The translations under genes and the position numbers were made by a program. Below the pieces are notes generated by a model. The model was not told where the DNA came from, searched no databases, and saw nothing but the letters and a program-made list of their open reading frames with translations. Source: Bog-159 sp035308525 (GTDB lineage: Bacteria > Acidobacteriota > Terriglobia > Bryobacterales > Bryobacteraceae). Taken from it: 8,029 bases of DNA. Location of the stretch: assembly GCA_035308525.1 (NCBI GenBank), contig DATGGM010000128.1:1-8029 (forward strand), written 5' to 3'. This document shows, piece after piece, positions 5,311 to 8,029 of this stretch; positions within the stretch are counted from its first letter, which is position 1; each line of letters starts with the position of its first letter.

Positions 5311-7347
5311 ATGAATTTTCCCGCAAAAGCGCTTTTCCTTGCCCTGCCGTTTGCATGCTTGTCGCAGGCGCAGACTAGCACGGCGGCCTCCGCGCCGCCG
5401 GCCGATAAGGCTGCTGCCTACTATAACTTTTCCATGGGCCATCTGTACGCCGAGCTGGCGGGCGTGTACGGCAACCGCAGCGAGTACGTCGCCAAGGCCA
5501 TCGACCATTACAAACAAGCGCTGAAGCTCGATCCGGGAGCCAGTTTCCTCTTCGAGGAGCTCACGGATCTTTATATCCAAAGCGGCCGCCTCAAGGATGC
5601 CGTCACCGAAGCCGAGGAAGTCCTCAAGCGCGAGCCCAATAATCTGGACGCCCGGCGTATCCTGGGCCGCATTTATACCCGCATGATCGGCGATACCCAG
5701 CAGGGCCGCATCAATGAGGAGATGCTGCGGGCCGCCACCGAGCAGTATGAGAAGATCACCGCCAAGGATCCCAAGGATATGGAAAGCTGGTTGACCCTTG
5801 GGCGGCTGTATCGCACCGCACGCAACTCCGTGGAAGCCGAGAAGGCTTACACCCAGGCGTTGGCGCTCGATTCCAACAACGAGGACGCGCTCACCGGCCT
5901 GGCGATCGTGTACTCGGATGTGGGAGACACCCGCAAAGCCATTGAGAAGTTGCAGGCCGTCACCAACAAGGATCCCAATTCCCGGACGCTCTCCGCCCTG
6001 GCCGGTTCATACGAGCAGCTCCACGATTACCGCAGCGCCGCCGAAGTGCTGCGCAAGGCCCTCGCGCTCGACCCGGAGAATGGCCGCGTAAAGCGCGCCC
6101 TGGCCCGCAATCTGATGTACTCCAACAACCTGGACGAGGCGCTGAAATACTACAAGGAAATCGCCGACGAAGACCCGCACGACACTGAAGCGCTGCTGCG
6201 CATGGCGCAGATCTTGCGTGACAAGGGCGACTTCAATAAGGCGCGCGAAACCCTCGAAAAGGCCAAGGCCTCCGATGCCGAGAACCTGGAAGTGCGCTAC
6301 GAAGAGGTGAATCTGCTGGCGGCGGAAGGCCAGTCGAATAAAGCCATCGAAGATCTTAAGGGGATGCTGAAGGATACCGAGCGCAAGACTTACTCGGAGG
6401 CCGAGAAGGGTACGCGCGTGAATCTTCTGGAGCGCTTGGGCGAACTGTACCGCGGCGCGAACCAGAATCAGGCGGCCATCGATGCTTTCCGCCAGATTGC
6501 CGATCTCGATCCGGATTCCGGCGCGCGCGCGGCCGCCCAGATCGTGGATACCTACCGCACGGCTAAGGACTACAAGAATGCCCGGGCCGAAGCCGAGGCC
6601 GCGCTGAAGAAATATCCCGGTGAGCGCGTACTCAAGCTGGTGGACGCCTCCGTGCTGGCCGACATGGGCAAGGTCGATCAGGCCGTTGCCGAATTACGCA
6701 CCCTGCTCAAAGGCGACCACGACCGCGAGACGCAACTGGCCATCGCCCAGTTATATGAGAAGGCCAAGCGCTACGAGGATATGGTCAAGCCCCTGGACGC
6801 GGCCGAAAAGCTCTCCGAAACCAAGCCGGACCAGGAAGCTGTCAAGTTCATGCGCGGCGCTATGTATGAGCGCCTGAAAAAGTGGGACGCCGCCGAAGCC
6901 GAGTTTCATAAGGTGCTGGAGTTGAATCCGGACAACGCCAGCGCACTGAACTATCTCGGCTACATGTTCGCGGACCGCGGCGTGCGCCTGGATGAGGCCC
7001 ACAAGCTGGTTTCCCGCGCGCTGGAACTGGATCCTGAAAACGGGGCCTACCTGGATAGTATGGGCTGGGTGTACTTCCACCAGGACCGCCTTGAGGACGC
7101 CGAACACGCCCTGGTGCGCGCCCTTGCCAAGGCCGGCGTCGCCCAGGACCCCACCGTCCATGACCACTTGGGTGATGTTTATCTCAAATTGGGTAAGACC
7201 AAGGACGCGATCACTCAATGGCAGGCATCCCTGAAAGAGGCCGACCACGACTCGCAGTCGGAACTCGAGCCTGAAGAACTCGCCAACATCAACAAGAAAC
7301 TGGAAGACGCCAAGGTGCGACTGGCGAGAGAAACCGGCGCAAAGTAG
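5311..7347 (+). CDS. Large secreted tetratricopeptide-repeat protein
   Basis: Predicted periplasmic helical scaffold of 678 residues. Signal peptide about 1-20 (MNFPAK, hydrophobic core, cleavage after SQA), then a short Ala/Ser/Pro linker and TPR-like repeats almost to the end. Typical units are at 42-75 (KAIDHYKQALKLDP), 78-109, 157-190, 194-222, 225-256, 260-289, 293-323, 370-401, 404-436, 509-541, 544-576 and 577-609. The segment 545-603, with ALNYLGYMFADRG, LDEAHKLVSRALELDPENGAYLDSMGWVYF and a following helix, is the most conserved block. It is shared with long bacterial TPR proteins of the PA4667 type, whose role is not settled. The tail 645-678 is charged and coiled-coil-like. No catalytic domain is seen. 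ATG 5311 has a good SD (GAAAGGA, 8 bases away). It is apparently monocistronic: divergent from miaA and closed by a hairpin at its stop codon. Family call is firm; function unknown. Confidence 0.92.
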   Translation: MNFPAKALFLALPFACLSQAQTSTAASAPPADKAAAYYNFSMGHLYAELAGVYGNRSEYVAKAIDHYKQALKLDPGASFLFEELTDLYIQSGRLKDAVTEAEEVLKREPNNLDARRILGRIYTRMIGDTQQGRINEEMLRAATEQYEKITAKDPKDMESWLTLGRLYRTARNSVEAEKAYTQALALDSNNEDALTGLAIVYSDVGDTRKAIEKLQAVTNKDPNSRTLSALAGSYEQLHDYRSAAEVLRKALALDPENGRVKRALARNLMYSNNLDEALKYYKEIADEDPHDTEALLRMAQILRDKGDFNKARETLEKAKASDAENLEVRYEEVNLLAAEGQSNKAIEDLKGMLKDTERKTYSEAEKGTRVNLLERLGELYRGANQNQAAIDAFRQIADLDPDSGARAAAQIVDTYRTAKDYKNARAEAEAALKKYPGERVLKLVDASVLADMGKVDQAVAELRTLLKGDHDRETQLAIAQLYEKAKRYEDMVKPLDAAEKLSETKPDQEAVKFMRGAMYERLKKWDAAEAEFHKVLELNPDNASALNYLGYMFADRGVRLDEAHKLVSRALELDPENGAYLDSMGWVYFHQDRLEDAEHALVRALAKAGVAQDPTVHDHLGDVYLKLGKTKDAITQWQASLKEADHDSQSELEPEELANINKKLEDAKVRLARETGAK

Positions 7348-7369
7348 GACAGGCCTTGCGGCCTGTCCT
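7346..7369. terminator. Perfect 10-bp hairpin at the stop codon of the TPR gene, probable bidirectional terminator
   Basis: AGGACAGGCC (7346-7355) and GGCCTGTCCT (7360-7369) pair perfectly around the tetraloop TTGC. The left arm begins with the A of the TAG stop (7345-7347). There is no T-run on the plus side (CTCAAGAAG follows) and only a short one on the minus side (ACTTTG), so it is not a textbook intrinsic terminator. Its place between convergent genes (the next stop is at 7391) fits a shared 3' end or RNA-stability element. Confidence 0.65.
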
Positions 7370-7390
7370 CTCAAGAAGCGTTACAACCGG

Positions 7391-7732
7391 CTAGTGCCGC
7401 GCTCGGTAAATGCGCTGCGAGTTCCGGTTCATCTGCTGGTGGATGCGGGCTTCCTGGCGATCCGTGAGTTGGCCGCCATCGCGCGTCTTCATCCGCTGGG
7501 CCTCCGCGTTGATGCGTTTATCCTGGCGGTTTAGCGCGTGCGCCTGCCCCTTCGTGAGTTGGCCGTCCTTCACGCCCTGCTGGATGCGGTCCCTCTGGTT
7601 CTCCACGCGGGCTTCATGTCGCTGTGCCTCCCCCGCCGTGGTCCCGGGCGGGGCTGGCGTCGTGGATTGTGCGAAAGCCCCCGCCACAGTTAGCGCCGAC
7701 CCAGCCATTGCGGTGAGAATGTAACGTTTCAT
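7391..7732 (-). CDS. Small secreted Gln/Arg-rich helical protein of unknown function
   Basis: Predicted exported protein of 113 residues. Residues 1-22 are a Sec signal peptide (MKRYIL, hydrophobic core, cleavage near AFAQ). A Thr/Pro/Gly linker (23-33) leads to a long, highly charged helical part with two related units: DRIQQGVKDGQLTKGQAHALNRQDKRI (48-74) and an echo, GGQLTDRQEARIHQQMNRNSQRIY (86-109). Both have the pattern G-Q-L-T, six to seven residues, then a basic/Gln helix ending in a hydrophobic residue. The composition and repeat match a conserved hypothetical family of small periplasmic proteins found in Acidobacteriota and Proteobacteria; I know no function. The frame stays open upstream to the window edge, but ATG 7732 is chosen because AAGGAG (7745-7740) lies 7 bases before it and the signal peptide starts there. 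It converges on the large TPR gene and is divergent from the STAS gene. Confidence 0.82.
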   Translation of the reverse strand: MKRYILTAMAGSALTVAGAFAQSTTPAPPGTTAGEAQRHEARVENQRDRIQQGVKDGQLTKGQAHALNRQDKRINAEAQRMKTRDGGQLTDRQEARIHQQMNRNSQRIYRARH

Positions 7733-7739
7733 CCCAGTT

Positions 7740-7745
7740 CTCCTT
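7740..7745 (-). promoter_or_regulatory. Shine-Dalgarno site fixing the start of the Gln/Arg-rich protein
   Basis: On the minus strand AAGGAG lies 7 bases upstream of ATG 7732. This decides against the much longer open frame that continues through the STAS gene to the window edge. A TATAT-containing stretch just upstream (7752-7747, minus strand) may belong to its promoter, though no clear -35 is visible. Confidence 0.7.
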
Positions 7746-7852
7746 TCATATAAGATGGTTGCAAGCGGCGCTCCACCCCATCCAACACAACCACCCGGGG
7801 ATTTGTTGCGGGGCCTCCAGCTTGCGATGTAAATGGAGGTATGCTTATTTAT

Positions 7853-7881
7853 GCCCGCGAAGCGCTCGCATAGCGCCGGGC
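7853..7881 (+). promoter_or_regulatory. Two-stage leader hairpin upstream of the STAS gene
   Basis: GCCCG (7853-7857) pairs with CGGGC (7877-7881). Inside it, after a four-base left bulge, GCGCT (7862-7866) pairs with AGCGC (7872-7876) around a five-base loop. It sits 20 bases before the start and just upstream of the SD (AAAGGA, 7884-7889). A weak promoter candidate precedes it: TTGCGA 7822-7827, then 17 bases, then an AT-rich block 7845-7850. Its -35 lies between the arms of CCTCCA/TGGAGG (7814-7819, 7834-7839). In GC-rich DNA such short stems can arise by chance. Confidence 0.3.
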
Positions 7882-7900
7882 CTAAAGGATTAACTTTGCT

Positions 7901-8029
7901 ATGAGTCTGAAAATCAATGTGCGCGAAAGCGGCAACGTGATCATCCTCGACCTGATTGGCCGGATCACCATCGGCGAAGAGGCGGCTTCGCTGCGCGACA
8001 CGATCAGGGAACACCTGGATAGCGGTCAC
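7901..8029 (+). CDS. STAS-domain anti-sigma-factor antagonist (SpoIIAA/RsbV-like), N-terminal 43 residues (3' truncated)
   Basis: Start of a single-domain STAS protein. In partner-switching systems these bind an anti-sigma kinase of the RsbW/SpoIIAB type when dephosphorylated and free a sigma factor or other target. The 43 visible residues show the first strands and helix: MSLKINVRESGNVIILDLIGRITIGEEAASLRDTIREHLDSG, with the hallmark 'VIILDLIGRITIGE' strand-turn and the helix start 'LRDTIREHL'. The phosphorylated Ser, in a DSSG-like motif around residue 55-60 in the family, lies beyond the window edge, so regulation by phosphorylation cannot be checked. ATG 7901 is backed by AAAGGA (7884-7889), 11 bases upstream. 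The window ends before its partners; a kinase or phosphatase gene next to it is possible but not seen. Confidence 0.9.
   Translation, partial: MSLKINVRESGNVIILDLIGRITIGEEAASLRDTIREHLDSGH

Noticed and set aside
5311..7347. Repeated DNA in the TPR gene as a tandem repeat or CRISPR-like array
   Set aside because: The repetition is at the protein level (34-residue TPR motif) with divergent DNA; no identical direct repeats with regular spacers are seen.
6751..7374. Minus-strand open frame of 207 codons opposite the large TPR gene
   Set aside because: Antisense to a strongly supported TPR coding region; the translation shows no domain or SD.
7733..8029. Upstream extension of the Gln/Arg-rich secreted protein to the window edge
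   Set aside because: It is antisense to the STAS gene, and a signal peptide with a good SD begins at 7732; the extension has no domain.

Overview
The window is GC-rich, densely coded chromosomal DNA from a Gram-negative bacterium. A TolC-type outer-membrane channel and several proteins with Sec signal peptides indicate a double membrane. The gene types suggest Acidobacteriota, perhaps the Bryobacter/Solibacter branch: secreted TPR proteins, a small secreted beta-rich protein, a SpoIIAA-like STAS protein, and a WYL regulator paired with a VOC protein. That placement is inference from protein style; there is no rRNA or marker phylogeny here.

Layout from left to right. (1) 2-1195 (+): the C-terminal 397 residues of a TolC-family efflux protein, cut by the left edge. 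(2) 1202-1882 (-): a YafY-like HTH/WYL regulator, convergent with tolC. It is divergent from 1965-2318 (+), a VOC (glyoxalase/bleomycin-resistance fold) protein, which overlaps by 16 bp a 97-residue Cdd1-type helix-hairpin-helix protein (2303-2596, +). The divergent gap holds a perfect 9-6-9 inverted repeat, a likely operator. (3) Three leftward genes: miaA (5222-4275), a small secreted protein (4159-3845) and a secreted TolB-N-like/TPR protein (3796-2606). (4) Divergent from miaA across an AT-rich promoter island is a 678-residue secreted TPR protein (5311-7347, +), ending in a perfect 10-bp hairpin. (5) 7391-7732 (-): a small secreted Gln/Arg-rich protein. (6) 7901-8029 (+): the first 43 codons of a STAS-domain anti-sigma-factor antagonist, cut by the right edge.

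How the genes may work together. The clearest functional unit is the regulator-VOC-Cdd1 cassette, which reads as a small self-controlled stress or detoxification module. miaA is core tRNA modification. The other genes are mostly envelope proteins of unknown partners, and the STAS protein probably belongs to a partner-switching system that continues beyond the right edge.

No stretch longer than about 170 bases lacks a gene. I saw no tRNA, rRNA, CRISPR array, insertion sequence, phage gene or replication origin. I do not see an obviously new multi-gene system. The most interesting points are the operator-bearing WYL-VOC-Cdd1 cassette and several leader hairpins placed on translation or transcription signals.
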